Shown here: positions 46,278-59,200 of the stretch, piece after piece
How the letters are laid out: each line of letters opens with the position of its first letter
Position numbering within the stretch: the first letter of the stretch is position 1
From: Diploscapter coronatus
Lineage: Eukaryota > Nematoda > Chromadorea > Rhabditida > Rhabditidae
Length of the DNA stretch: 64,000 nt
Assembly (NCBI GenBank): GCA_964036155.1
Contig: OZ038422.1
Span: 37,657,201 to 37,721,200, forward strand
Direction of reading: 5' to 3'
Notes under the pieces: model-generated
Database searches by the model: none
What the model was told of the DNA's origin: nothing
What the model saw: only the letters and a program-made list of their open reading frames with translations
Program-made: the position numbers and the translations under genes

Positions 46278-49200
46278 CGACATGAAGCATGAATGTACAA
46301 ATATCGTTACAACATGAAGCTTCTGACGGGAATTTTTTAAAAATATAACTCGAATATTTATAAAATAATATTCACTTATAATGATAAATTTTAGAAGAAT
46401 GGAATCTCAATGTGCCTATAATTTCTACGGCATCATATTGTGGAAGACCGATAATTTAAGACAAAATAAAGAGCGTGAACATTTTATTCGTTCAAATTAG
46501 GGTCCCTTGTAGGTATCGCTCACTTTCTGGAAAATAGCAAGGCAAAACGAGCAAAAGCGGGTGGTAATAATTACAAGAAGGTGATGACTACAGTGAGCCA
46601 AAATTAGCGCATTATTTCATCTAACCTAACGACATTTTCATTATTCAAAAAATAAATCCTCCATCAATTTAATGCTACTCCTTGCATATCCTCAATTTTC
46701 AAAATGTGCATAATCTATTATATTTCAGTTATCGGTGATTGACAATACAAATTTCCTCAGGTATGTAGACAAATGAGCGGAATTCGATTGGCATAAAATC
46801 AACGAAAGTGATCAATATTCAATTTCAATCTATCGAATTACATACAAGAAAGATCAAATGGCTAATGCAAAAATATAATTCGATTTGTCAACAAAGAAAA
46901 CATGCTTTAGCTTAGGGTAGGTTCACAGTAAAATGAGAAAGGTGAGCAGAAAAAAGGAAGGTAAGGAGAGCGGAAAGACGGTACAGAGAGAAAGAAGGGA
47001 AGGGAAGAGAGGAAAAGCCAAACAGTGAAACTGGAGAGCCAACGAGAAATAAAGAAAAAGATACAAGCAGACAAACTGAATGATACAAGTGATGCACAGT
47101 ACGAAGCGATACAAGGCAATTAACTGCGAACAATTACTGACCACAATATTCAACCTACGTTGCCATCCTCAATTTTTTCCCTCTGTTGAGTACTGATTTT
47201 AGAAATCTAGATTATTAGTTCTATTTCGAAATATGAAGAAATAAAAACGTAATAAATTTAGAAATACATACATGATGAACATCCGTAACATCATTCAAAA
47301 ATGCAAAACATTTGTCAAGACGTTCCTTGCAGGAAAACTTTGCCCATATGTCGAAGACAGAAGAAAAAAAACTTTCACACCTTCTTACAATCACATTCTG
47401 ACGTATTGAGTCACTCTTGTGTTGTCTCTGTCGCACTTCTGCTATCATTTGCTATTAGAGTCATGCCATTTTTAGAGCTCTTGTAGAGCAAAGAGATGAG
47501 GGAAAAGCTTGAGGTTGTGAAGGAACAGGAAAAGAGTAAGGAGGGAGGCAGGGAATATTTGGAAAATGGATTTGGAGTGATGTGAGTCGACATAAGAGGA
47601 AGAAAATAGGACAGAAATGACATAATAGTAAATCGATTGATAGAATGGTTTCTGTGGTTGCCCGATATCAATGTTATGTTGCTGTGCAGTTCTCGAGTAG
47701 TCTTTCATCTATCGTTCCTTATCTTCTCGAACACCACTTCTGCTTCTGCTGTTCTTGTGTGTGCTCCGCATTAGATTGCAGCTTGCAGACCAGCAGACCG
47801 TTTGTCTTCTTCCCTTCTTTCCAAACATTTCTCCTCCGAAGAAGACATCGTCTATCCTCTAATCGACTCGTCTAATCAGATATCGATACACGCAAACAAA
47901 CAAGTTGGTGATACAATATTATAATTCTAGGGCATTGTTAAAGGACGATAACTCAAAACAGAATAAATGGTGCACAAATTCAAAATATGCATTGCAGAAT
48001 TTCAACTAGTCGTAAAAATAATTTCTTGAATCATTGAAATGTCTATTCATTTGCAAAAAAAAACATGCTAATTTTCATGCATAAAATTTCAATATTTTAT
48101 TTCTTCTCATATCGTCGGCCATCAATAATGCCTTTTAGGTCGTTGAACTAAATTATTGAATAATTCAAATCAACTTGCAGATACCGAAAGTTTATTAAAA
48201 TTATTAGGTTTAGCCTCGACAAAAACGGGTAAATTTGAAACAGTAGAATAAAAATAATTTCAACATTTTTCTATAAATTTTTTAAACAAAAATATCCAAG
48301 CTGATAAATTTGATAATAAGCCGAAGAGAAAACACAATCGAAGACAAAAATATTAGACGTTCAATGAAATTGTGGTAAAGGAAAAATTGAACAATTTCTA
48401 AACGAATAGAAACATTCTTGAAGAATAAAAAAATCTAGCAGAGAGTAGATAGATGATAATTTTTTTGATTTTCAAGTGAAATTGTTTGCAAGAAAATATA
48501 GGTATTCACAGGATGAATAGAAAATGAAATTCACGCCTAGAAATCAATTCTTTTCTAAAAAAAACTCAGGTTTTTAGAAAATAGATTTATTGAAAAAAAA
48601 AAGTTTAAAAATGTAGCAAATTCACAAGGCCTCCTGTATAAGTGACTACCTCGCCATGTCCACTATTCATAAAATAAGCACTTTATAGTTCCCACCTTTT
48701 TTCTTTTCCCATGTTATTTTCCAAAAAGAATGAGAACTATAGTGGGCCGTAAAATGCACCAGTTATTTCTTTTTCCTATCATTCTCTAACTCCAAAGTCG
48801 GGTGAATTTTAAAAATGATGGTCATGATGATCTGGTGAATTATCCAGGTAGCCGAATTTTCGAGATGCGACTAAACTTGATTTTTGCAACAGAAAATGCT
48901 CGAAATATTTTAATTTTCTGGGGGAAAATGGTGTGCGTCAGCTCAGGATTGATCTGGGACCGAGACGTTCTTCCTGCGCTTCTGGCAACGACTTGTCATA
49001 GTCATTAGACCACTGATGCCTGCTCTTTTACCCTTGATGCGACGTTATCCTTACCACTTCGTCCCAATCTGATGCAATTTAGCTGATTGTTCAAAATAAA
49101 GAAAAATCGTGAAATACAACGAAAATGTGAGAGAAGCAAAGACACAGAAAACAAAAGGGATTATTCGCAGGAAAATTAGAACAAAAACACTACAACGAAA

Positions 49201-50223
49201 AAATACCACAACAAAACTAGCATAGGCATTTTTAGCGTTAGCAACGCATCCCATTTCATTCAATCAGAAAAGATCTAATTTACAAGATAGTAATTTGTTT
49301 ATACTGATAAAATTTACACTGATAAAACCGACATTTTTTCTTATCTTAAAAGTCGTTCGATTTACAACAAAAATCATATAAAGACACACACCGCGTAAAA
49401 TAAATAGGGACAATTTTAAAAATAACTATTCTTAAAATTCAGATTCGAAGATGAATAGTGTATTTTCCAAACCGCCTAAAGTAGCTATTTTCTTTAAATT
49501 TTAGTGGAGATTTTGAAAAATTTTGACGATTTTAATTTTAAAAACTTGGGGCCAAAATTTTTCAAGATTCCGAATTATGCTCGCCGGTAAAGAAATTGTT
49601 GTGAAGGCATCCGTTTTGTATTGTAAAATGCTTTCTAATGAGCGAAGGAAAATCAAATTTTTCGATTTTGCCAAATTTAAAAAGTCTAATTTTTCTGAGA
49701 AAGAATCTAACTTTGAAATTTGGCAAAATTGTTCAAATAGATTACTAAAACAAGAAAAACGGGAATGTATCTCCTAAAAATTCACCATCATTGCTCTAGC
49801 TCTTACCAAGTCAAAAATCACCAAAATTAGAATAAATAAATAGGTTTTAAATCTTAGAATCACACAAAATTTAATATATACCTTTTGAAATTATCAAGAA
49901 ATACACTAGTCCGGGGAATTATAAAAATTCTACAAGTTTCAGAAGTTTAGCTTTCATAATCCCGTCCTGTCAAGATCTTTCCACAAAAGATTGCATTCTG
50001 ATTGGGATCATTTTAGATTTTCAATTCTCAGACGAGAAAAATCATAGAAATTTAGAAAAAAATAAATAAGCGCATAAAATTGGATCATAAATAAATTAAG
50101 GGATATTAGAATCAAAAAGGATTTTAGTAGGGAGAAGCCCCTAAAATTTGAATTGATGATACGATGGAAGGCCCTAGATGGTAAAAATGAGCGGCACGGG
50201 TTCAACCCCTAGGTGGATTGGAA

Positions 50224-53200
50224 TTAGTCACCGAGTCCAGCCAGACGGGATCGGATCTTGTCCATGGTGCTTTTGTCCATCGTCCTTCGTTTGTTCTTCT
50301 GGGCGTTTCTGGCCTGCTCCTCTTCTGGCGATCGGCTAGCGGCCTCCACGAGATGGGGTGGGATCGGTAGGTCGCTGGAAAATTTGAAATTCACTCAAAA
50401 TAAGTTTCAAAAATTGGTTAAATTTGGCTCATTTTCAAAAGTTTTCCAATGCGCTTTGTATTTTGGTTAGGTTTTCAACACTACTGATTTTTTAAAATTT
50501 CTTCACCTGCTCATGCTCTCCGAATTGATGTCCCTGGCCTGTAGCACCTGCCCGTCCATCATCGAGGCGGTCATCGGGCCGTCTAGAAAAAATTGAGATC
50601 AGACATTTTTTTTTTAATTTGGCTCAAAATGCTAAGTTATCTAAATATTTTGGCCCAAATTTAACATTTACCTTGGGTTCAAAATGTGTTTTATGCACCC
50701 CTCATTGTCAGCATTATGATTGGTTAAAATTCTAATGATGTTTTCTTTTTAATTTTAGCCCCCATAGTTAAGATATAATCCCAGATTAAAAATAAAAAAA
50801 AGGGCATTGGATAATCAAGTTTTGGCTTTGTGATAAGTTTACTTCTAGGGCTAATTTGGTTCCTTTTATTGTTTTAATTGGCACCTGTCGATCCGTTGCG
50901 TATCGCATTCAGACGAGACTTCCAGGTGAACATCCGCTGGGCGGTGTCGATTATGTTCTGAAAACTAATTTTTTAAAAAGAAATATCAATATTTTAATTT
51001 GTGCAGAGTTAAAAAAAAAAGATAATGTAAGATTACGTTCTGGGGAACGAAATTTGTAATTTTCATTTTTAAGTTTACCTGCTGAGAAATTGACTGAAGC
51101 GGGCCGACCTGCCTCATCTTCACCCACTGTTTGATCAGATTACCCATGGGAAGCTGGAAAAAATCAAATTTGGTTTTTAAAAATTTCAATTTTTCATTTT
51201 TTTTTTTTCAATTTTCAAAATTTTCCCACTTCTTCCGCGTATCGAGTGTATTCGCCGACCATTTCCGGGTTCTTCGACAGGTACTCCGTCAGTCGCTGCA
51301 CGTGATTATTCGCCTAAAACATCATCTCTTCATTTCTCCTTTAAACCTTTCTAAAACCCCCATTTTCTAAAAAAATTTAGATTATTTTTTGTTTGATTTT
51401 TCCTTCGAAAATATTATTCCAAGGAAAAAATATTCAAAATCATCGTATCTATTTCAAAATTTCCAAATCTCCTACCCCATTGAGATCCCTGACGGCGTTG
51501 TCCATGAGTACCTTCAGCTCGGGTCGGATGCTGACGCTTTCCTGTTTGGCGCCTCCAGACGCGGCGATTCGCGCCATGGCCAATGCCTCGCTCGGGTGCA
51601 CCGCTTCCGCTTGCTCGTCCACCTGACATATTTATCTCTTTTTTGGAGAAAAATTGATATTTTAGTGAACTTTCTAGAGAGATTTAAACTCATTTTTTAT
51701 AAAAGATCGATATTGTCGATTTTCCCAGCCTTCTTTAGATAATTTGCTGTAATTGGAGGTTTTTCGCACTACTTGAAGGTGGCGAGTTATCAAAGAAAAA
51801 GACTTTCTCAGATTTTAAAAAGCGAATTTTTTGAAAATCAAGTTTTTGTTTTAGTTTGAAAGTTCTGCAATTTTCTAAAAGTTTCTAAGTTTCTAAAGTT
51901 TCCAATCCTCTCACCCCTCCCGGGAACTGGGGCTTCCAAGTGGGGTTCTGTTTGCGCAGTGCCTGCAGGGTGCGATTGACGTACTCAACCAAATGCGGAT
52001 CTGGGTTGGGCACGCGGCGAATGGCGTCCAGAACCTGAAAATTCGCAGAAATTATCGATGTTTTTTCTATTTATTTTAGTGATTTTGTAGTTTATTTTAT
52101 TTCTTTGTTTAGGTAGGAAATCAAACGAGATTAGCCTCAATTCCAAAACATTTCTATTTCTCAGCTTTTAAAACTTATCCATTCTTTTTTCGATTTTTGC
52201 AAAAATTCCTAAAAATCAGAAAGCCTACCCCGTCACCATGCAACTCGATGACTTTCTGCCAGCAGATTTCGACCGTCTTTAGGAACTCCTCGTGCTCGGC
52301 GCGGAACTCGTCATCGGCCTAAAACTTTTAGAAAGTTTTTTGATATTTTTCAGAAAATTCAGGACAAACTATAAATTTCGTAAAAAAATATTCTAAGATT
52401 AGCCTTTTCAAAGACAAAAGCTATTTTCAATACTGAAAGTCCAAAGTATTTCTTCATAAAAATCTCACCCCATAGAAGAAATTGTAGAATTCGTTGGCGC
52501 CCTTGGTGTAGGCGATCAGGCGGAGCTTCTCCTTCTTTTGCGGCACGAGGGTGCCCCACTTGTTTAGGCACTGCAATTTTTTCATAATTTTCAGAAGATA
52601 CTAGACTTCCTATATTCCAAGAAATCTCTTTATTTAGCCTTAAAATAAATGTTTTTTGCTTTCAAGTTTTTCTCTTTAATGAAAAAATTCTAACCTTATG
52701 GAAAAGTTCGATTTTGTAGTCGCTGGGTGGCTGTTCGAGCAGGGCCCTCTTGATGCACTGCAGCGTGGACAGGAAGTAGTCGGTCAGGTCCAAGCGATTG
52801 CACAGACGCACCGCGCAGATGTTGTAGAGACGAGCGAACTGAAATTCGACATTTATTTTATTTTGTTTTAATTCGTCCAATTCCGATTTCTAAATTTTCA
52901 TATTTCGAGGAGAATGGCTCATAGAAGGCTAAACATGTTCAAAATTTCATCTCTTAAAGATTTTTCAAAACTTATCATCAGTTTTGAATCATTACTTTAT
53001 ATTATCTTTTTCCGATTTTAACTTTTCAAATTTTCGTGAAAATTTTCTCGAAAACTTTTAAAAAATTACAAATTTGGCAAAAATCGAAGTTGTTAAAACT
53101 AATTTTTAACAATTCCGTTCTTTAAATTATTTTCCTTACCTCAGCACCCTCCTTGCTGGCCTCGATGAGTGGGTTGAGATGGTCAATAGTGGTGACGATC

Positions 53201-56200
53201 TCCCATAACAAGGACTGCACCAGGTCAGGAGGCAGAACCAGCAACTTGTACTTGTCCGGCGAGTGCAGCAACTGAGAAACTTTGAAGTCAATTCAAGCAA
53301 CTTTTAAAAACTTCACAACCTAGATGTTTCATCATCTTTCAATCACCAACTCCGAATACCATTTTACTAGAATTGTATTAATCGAAAATGGACTTTTTGA
53401 AACGTATCGTATCGAAATTTAATTTTTCTTCATTAAAACATATTTTTGGTATTTCGAAAGAGATCAATCATTAAAGCTTATGATTTCTAAATGTATGGGA
53501 TTTTTTAAACTTATACAAATCAAGAATGCCATTTTTATGCCAATATTTTGATTTTTTGTTCGTATCAATTAAAACTAGGCTTCATTTTTTCATATTCTGG
53601 TTGAGTTTCGAATTTATAAAGAAGATATCACTTCGAAAGCTGAACCTTTCACAAAATTGATGTCTAAATTTGATCATTTCCCGAAACGTACCGGATTAAT
53701 GAGGTTGATGATTTTGCCGAGCAATTCGAGGGTGTTCCTCTCATTTTGTTCATGGAGCTGCCAGATGATGTGTAGCTGGGCGGCAACCGCGCGCAACACC
53801 AACTCGAGTCGTTCCAGCAGCATTGCGGCCTGAGTTTTTAACATTTTTCTTCATATAAGATCATAAAGATACGATAATGTCTTTAAAACGGAGGAAATCT
53901 ATTAGTAAAAATATTTTAAATTCTTCTCAATATTTAAAATTTTACCTGTTCGTCAACATTCAGCAAGTACTGGACTTGTTCTAGAGCGTCTCGGGCCACA
54001 TCGAAAATGCCGCTGCTGAAATTATTCCAATTTTTCTAATAAAGAAAGATGGCTAAACATTTTAAAACAAGGTTAAAAACGAAAAATACGGCTTCAAAAA
54101 TAAGAAGAGAAAAACCTGATGTTCTGAATGGCCCTGTCCAGCTGGTTCATCGTGTCCAAGGAAGAAATCGATGAAGAGGAGCCGGTTCTTCTGAAAATGA
54201 CGTTTTTTTTTTAAGTTTTCTCAATTTTTATGTAAAAATAGTTTTATTTTCTTTCCTGATTATACCGTACCTGAGACTGGAATTAGGGATCTGATCCATG
54301 GACGGAATTTCGGCGTGAGTTCGCGAGCGGCGCGGGGCGCGAAACGTCACGTTCGCATCAGTGATCTGACGGCCGTTGATCGCTTCAACGTACTGGAAAA
54401 AATGCGTTAATAAAATTTTCTTGGAAAATTTAGTTTTAATTTTTTCAAATAGTCATTTTGATTAAAAATTAAGAAGATTGAAATATTAAAACCTCTTCGT
54501 CGAGGCTGTATCTGCCAGTCCTCATGCCATCGTCGTCCTCGACTCCATGGCTTCTGTTCGAGCGCATCGGGCTTCGGCTCATCGATCGATCCTGCTCGTC
54601 GGGGTTGCGACTACGCGAGCGATGCACCGGCGGACCGGCTGAAATACAATTTTTAAATTTGTATACTTTTTTCTTATTTTACTGCATTTATAGCAGTAAT
54701 GTTATTGAATTCATTGAAACATATATGACCACTCATTTTTTCTCATTTTTAAATTTAATTTGATATCAACTTTGCATCAAGGAATATTGGGACTTTGGTT
54801 CATACTCAAGAAAACCTGATGATTTTTTTTCTCTGAAACCCACTTATTTATTCTTTTTGAAAGGATGCAAATTTGCTCACATTTCTCCGGGACGACGATT
54901 CTGGCGCCGCTAGTCCTCTTGTTCGCCGAAGTGGGGACGCGCTGGTGGCCCTGTCCAGGGACAGCGCCGCTGCGTTTGATTCGCTCCTCGACCAGTGCGC
55001 GATCCTTGTCCGGCATCTTGCCTGCCGATTTCCAGATCTGAAAAGTTGAGAAAATTTACTTTTAGCCGAACTTTGATGCTTCAAAATGTTAAGAATAGGA
55101 AGGAGTATTCCGAGATTTGGAAATTTTAAAAATAACCTATTCAGAAAATGTAAGAAATAAAAAGCATTGCTTTGGAAAATGGGCTTAATTTGCTAGTTTT
55201 GAAATATTTGCCTCAAAATTTAGGAGAACTATGATGCTTCAGAAAATCTAAAAACGCTTAAATGGATTCCAAAATGTAAGCTTCAAAACACATAACAATA
55301 TGACTCCTAGAAATTTGAAAAATATTTTAGTCAGCCTTGCCTTTCTATGCTTCAAAATAGATGAAGATAGAGATTTTAGCTGAGTTCCTTTTTCAGCGCA
55401 ATGTGCAGCCGAGTCAATTTTCTGGTTCGTTTCTTGTTTACTTTTTCAATTGAATGACTCAATGACCTTCGTTCTATGCCATTTTCGTTTCTCTTTCACT
55501 CGTCAATTCACTCGCTCTTTTTCTAAGGATTAAGAAAGGAACAAAAATTCGAAGAACCTTGAATTTTTCAAATTGCTTTTTATTCAATTTCGCTTCTCAA
55601 ATTTTAGAAACCAAATCACTCTTTCCAAGACTTTTCAAAGCCAACTTTAGAATTTTCTTCATTATCTAGTAGAAGCTTATCTCGAAAGCTATTAGTCTTT
55701 TTTGCCAAAATTTTCTTACGAACCAGAAAAAAAACCCGTCATTTCATCCATTTTTTTCATCCTATGCCTCATCATTGGAGCCTAACTTCTAAAAAACAAA
55801 TTCTAAAAATCTCACATTGTCGCCCTCTTCCTTGTAGCATGAGACCAGGGCGTTGATGGCCGCGTTCCTCACGTTAGCGTCCCTGTCCGAAATCTGGCCG
55901 GCGATGATTTTCTGGATTTGCTGAAAATTTGAAAGTTTATCTTTATTTTTATTTTTTCAAAATTAAAAGTTTCTATTTTCGAATGCAACTATTTTCTCTC
56001 ATAAGTAAGTACACTTGTGTCTCTTACACTCTTTGTCCATCCTATCGATCTGGTGCAAAAGTACTCACAGCCACTTTTTCATTTCAAGAAATCGCCTTAC
56101 CAATGTTTTGAGCTGCGTGAGGCCGGTCTTCTGCACGTAGTCGTCCAAAATCATCAGCAACTCGGCGCGCTGGCGCGAGTTCTTTGTCTTCAGGGCGTCT

Positions 56201-59200
56201 GAAAATGCTTTTCATCTCTTTTCAAGTTCTACATTTGTTGGTCAAATTAAAAAAATAAAAAAGCTTGTTCAAATAAGAATTGTTTGAAACATTTCTAATC
56301 TAAAGTTTTAAAAACTCTAAAAAATAACTCGCCAAGAATGCAAGGAGTCAACTTGAACGGCCCGCAAAGGTCTGACATTTCATCGACGATTTCCCTGAAA
56401 ACAGGTTCAATTCGTTTCAAATTTCAACCAACTCTCAAGTTAAATCAACTCCAAGGAGACGAAAATTCAGTCTTAGAAGTCGGGTTTTAACTTCAAGAGA
56501 AGTTATTTTACTCGGGATTCAAATAAGCTTCAAAGAATGCGTAAATTTAGAGCCATATCGTTTAATTAACCTCAAGAGAAGTTCGTTTGACTCAAGGGGT
56601 GTTTTTGAATTTCATTTTTCAGGTACAAAAAGACAATTACTACTGAATGGCGGAGTGCAATAGTTCGAGATAGACGAGAGAATGAAGCTTGGAGAAATAG
56701 TATGGAAAAGGCATTTCGTCATTTAGTAATTGCCGTAGAAAAATTCGAACCTGGCAGCCTGTCGCATGGCGTCCTTGGGCTCGCCCAGCTTCTGGAGCAG
56801 GTAGGGCAGAAAAGCGTTGATCTCCTCGCCACTCATCGACTCGTTCGTGTCCTGCATCCTCTGGATTATTAACTTCGACATCTCCAAAACCTGAAAAAAT
56901 CAAATTTTTCCTATTTTGCTTCTTTTTGCAAATTTGACAAGTTCCAAAAATGGAACATCGTTTTTCATATAAAGATGTAATTCAATGAATTCGAATTATA
57001 AGAAATTGGAAATTTTAGAAACAAAATATCTTTCAAGAAATATTTTTCTTCGGCCATGAAAACAGACGTTTTCCACCGCCGCAAATATCCCTTATGTGGT
57101 CAATTATTATCCGGGTCAGTTTCGCATTGGTATCCTTAATAACGAACGAGAGATGATTATGGCCGAATGTTTGCGGTGGAAAACGTCCCAAGTCCATGAA
57201 AAGTGCGTAAATGCGTACTTTGATGAGAACCGTCGGATTGGTTTCCAGGAACCTCAGAGTGGCCCATTTCAGCAGGAGGTCGCTGTTTTTGGCAACCGAT
57301 TCAGGAAATTCCTCTCCAGCCTAAAAATGTTTTTCAAACATTAGAAATTTTTATTTTTCAATCAAAATATTTCATGTAGGTTTCAAAAAATACAAAAATA
57401 GTAATTTTTGAGAAATTTGATAAATGAAATCGACTTTATGAAATTGTATTTTTCCATTCAAATTTGAAATTATTCTTCGATCAGAATAGCTCATGTAAGT
57501 TTCAAAAAATTCTAAATATAATGATTTTGGTAATTTTATACTTCTAGAGAAAAGACTACCTTAATAACTTCTTCGACGCCCTTGAGCTGCATTTTGAAGT
57601 CCTTGTTGAAGAGCTGGCTGAAATTTCAGAAATTCGAGAATTTTCTCAGATTTTTTCTAGAAAAATGGACACTTAAATAATTATTCTAGTTTTTTTTAAC
57701 ATAAGTTTCTTGCTCCAAAAAATTTCCTAATCACGATTTTCCCCCAACCTGATTAAAGCTCCTTTAGCGTTTGCGCTGAGCGCCGCCTGTAGCTGGCTGA
57801 TGTGCTCATCGGTGGGCGTGACGAAGTTCCACTTGAGAATCTGAAATTGTTTCGTTTCAAAACAATCCCGACCAAAGATATATTTTCCGACATGTCAATT
57901 TTTCATCTTTCTCCTGACCTTGAAATTCTTCTCTTCCTTGAGCCTGGTGGCCTTCTCCTCATTGACCATGAGGAGCATCTCCTTTTGGGGAGGGGCGGCT
58001 GGCTCCTCATCCCGCGCTGCTGCCTGTTGAGTCGAAGCCTTTGTCGCCGGCGGTTTCCTTTCCTCAGCCGATTCCTTTTCAGCAGCCTGAAAATTTTTAC
58101 TTCCAGAAGCTATTTTCTCCACGTTTAACGAGTCAATCTCTTTTTTTTCCTATTATATTATTCATTGGAGAAAACGTCGATATTCAAAAATTGCGTTATC
58201 CGTCTCGTTTCTCTTCTACGCGATCCACGATTTCGCTCTTCCAAAGTCGATTTCTAATTGCTGCTGCATGAATATCGACTCTCCAATCAACAATACAATG
58301 GAATTTCAATTGGCCGAGAATGAATATTTTCGATAGGCTTCAAATATACTTTTTATCAAAAATATTTTTCATATGTTCTAACTTTCCTAAAAATAGAATG
58401 ACACTTTTACAGCCTCGATAGCGACGTAATTCAGTTTAATTTATCAACAAAAATTTTAAAAAAACGAATCACAAAATTACCGTACTACATCGAATTCGAG
58501 TTTTTTAATGGGAATCCCGCCTCAATTCAAAATGACAACTTTGAAAGTAGTTTCATCACAGCGCATAGTTACATACGGAATAGTAAGGGATGTTTCGGCT
58601 AAGATTTTTTCCCTATACTATTTCGTATGCAAAGAGGCAACTAACTATTTCAACACTACTTTTGCAGGTTGGGCCTTCAAAATTCAAATAGGACGAAATC
58701 TCCACTGCTCGTCTTTCTTCCAAACCTTGCTTTCCGCCGAAGGACTCGGAGCTCTGGACGAAGGTCTGGATCCGTTCTTGGCGGGCGGTTTGTCCTGTTT
58801 GACCGGGGTGGCTGGTTTCGGCTCGGGCACCTAGGGACACATCACGATACTCAAAACAGACGTTGGGGCGTTTTCAACCGCAGAAATTAAGTTATAATCA
58901 TCTCTCGTCCATTATTAAGGATACTAATGCAAAAATGACTGAGATAATAATTGACCATATAAGGGATATTTGAGGGGTGGAAAACGATCCAACATCTGAT
59001 TCAAAGCAAAACAAACTACTACTTCACAGAAGTAGAATCAACTATTTGAAGTGATTCCTAATAGGCTTCAAAAGTTTAATAAATCAAATTTAAACATTTT
59101 CTAAAACGATACACCTTTTCAAGATTATCAGAAAATGTATGCAATCTTTCTAATTTTACAACAAATTTACTATCACAAAATCATGATTTTACAAATTCTA

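Larger units (their letters stand above)
46189..50223. other. 4-kb stretch without a supportable gene
   Basis: AT-rich sequence with only short, low-complexity ORFs. Contains a 27-base A run at 46251-46277, a purine-rich tract at 46920-47060, and a fragment at 48900-49010 with unusually balanced composition but no recognisable protein. The right end, next to 50224, should contain the zyg-9 3' UTR. Confidence 0.5.

Noticed and set aside
46907..47153. Phe/Ser-rich minus-strand ORFs resembling TM segments
   Set aside because: Low-complexity translations of a purine-rich tract in three overlapping frames.
50160..50225. tRNA-like GGTTCAACCCC motif (possible T-arm)
   Set aside because: The flanking bases do not form a T-stem and no acceptor or anticodon arm is found; it lies in the zyg-9 3' flank.
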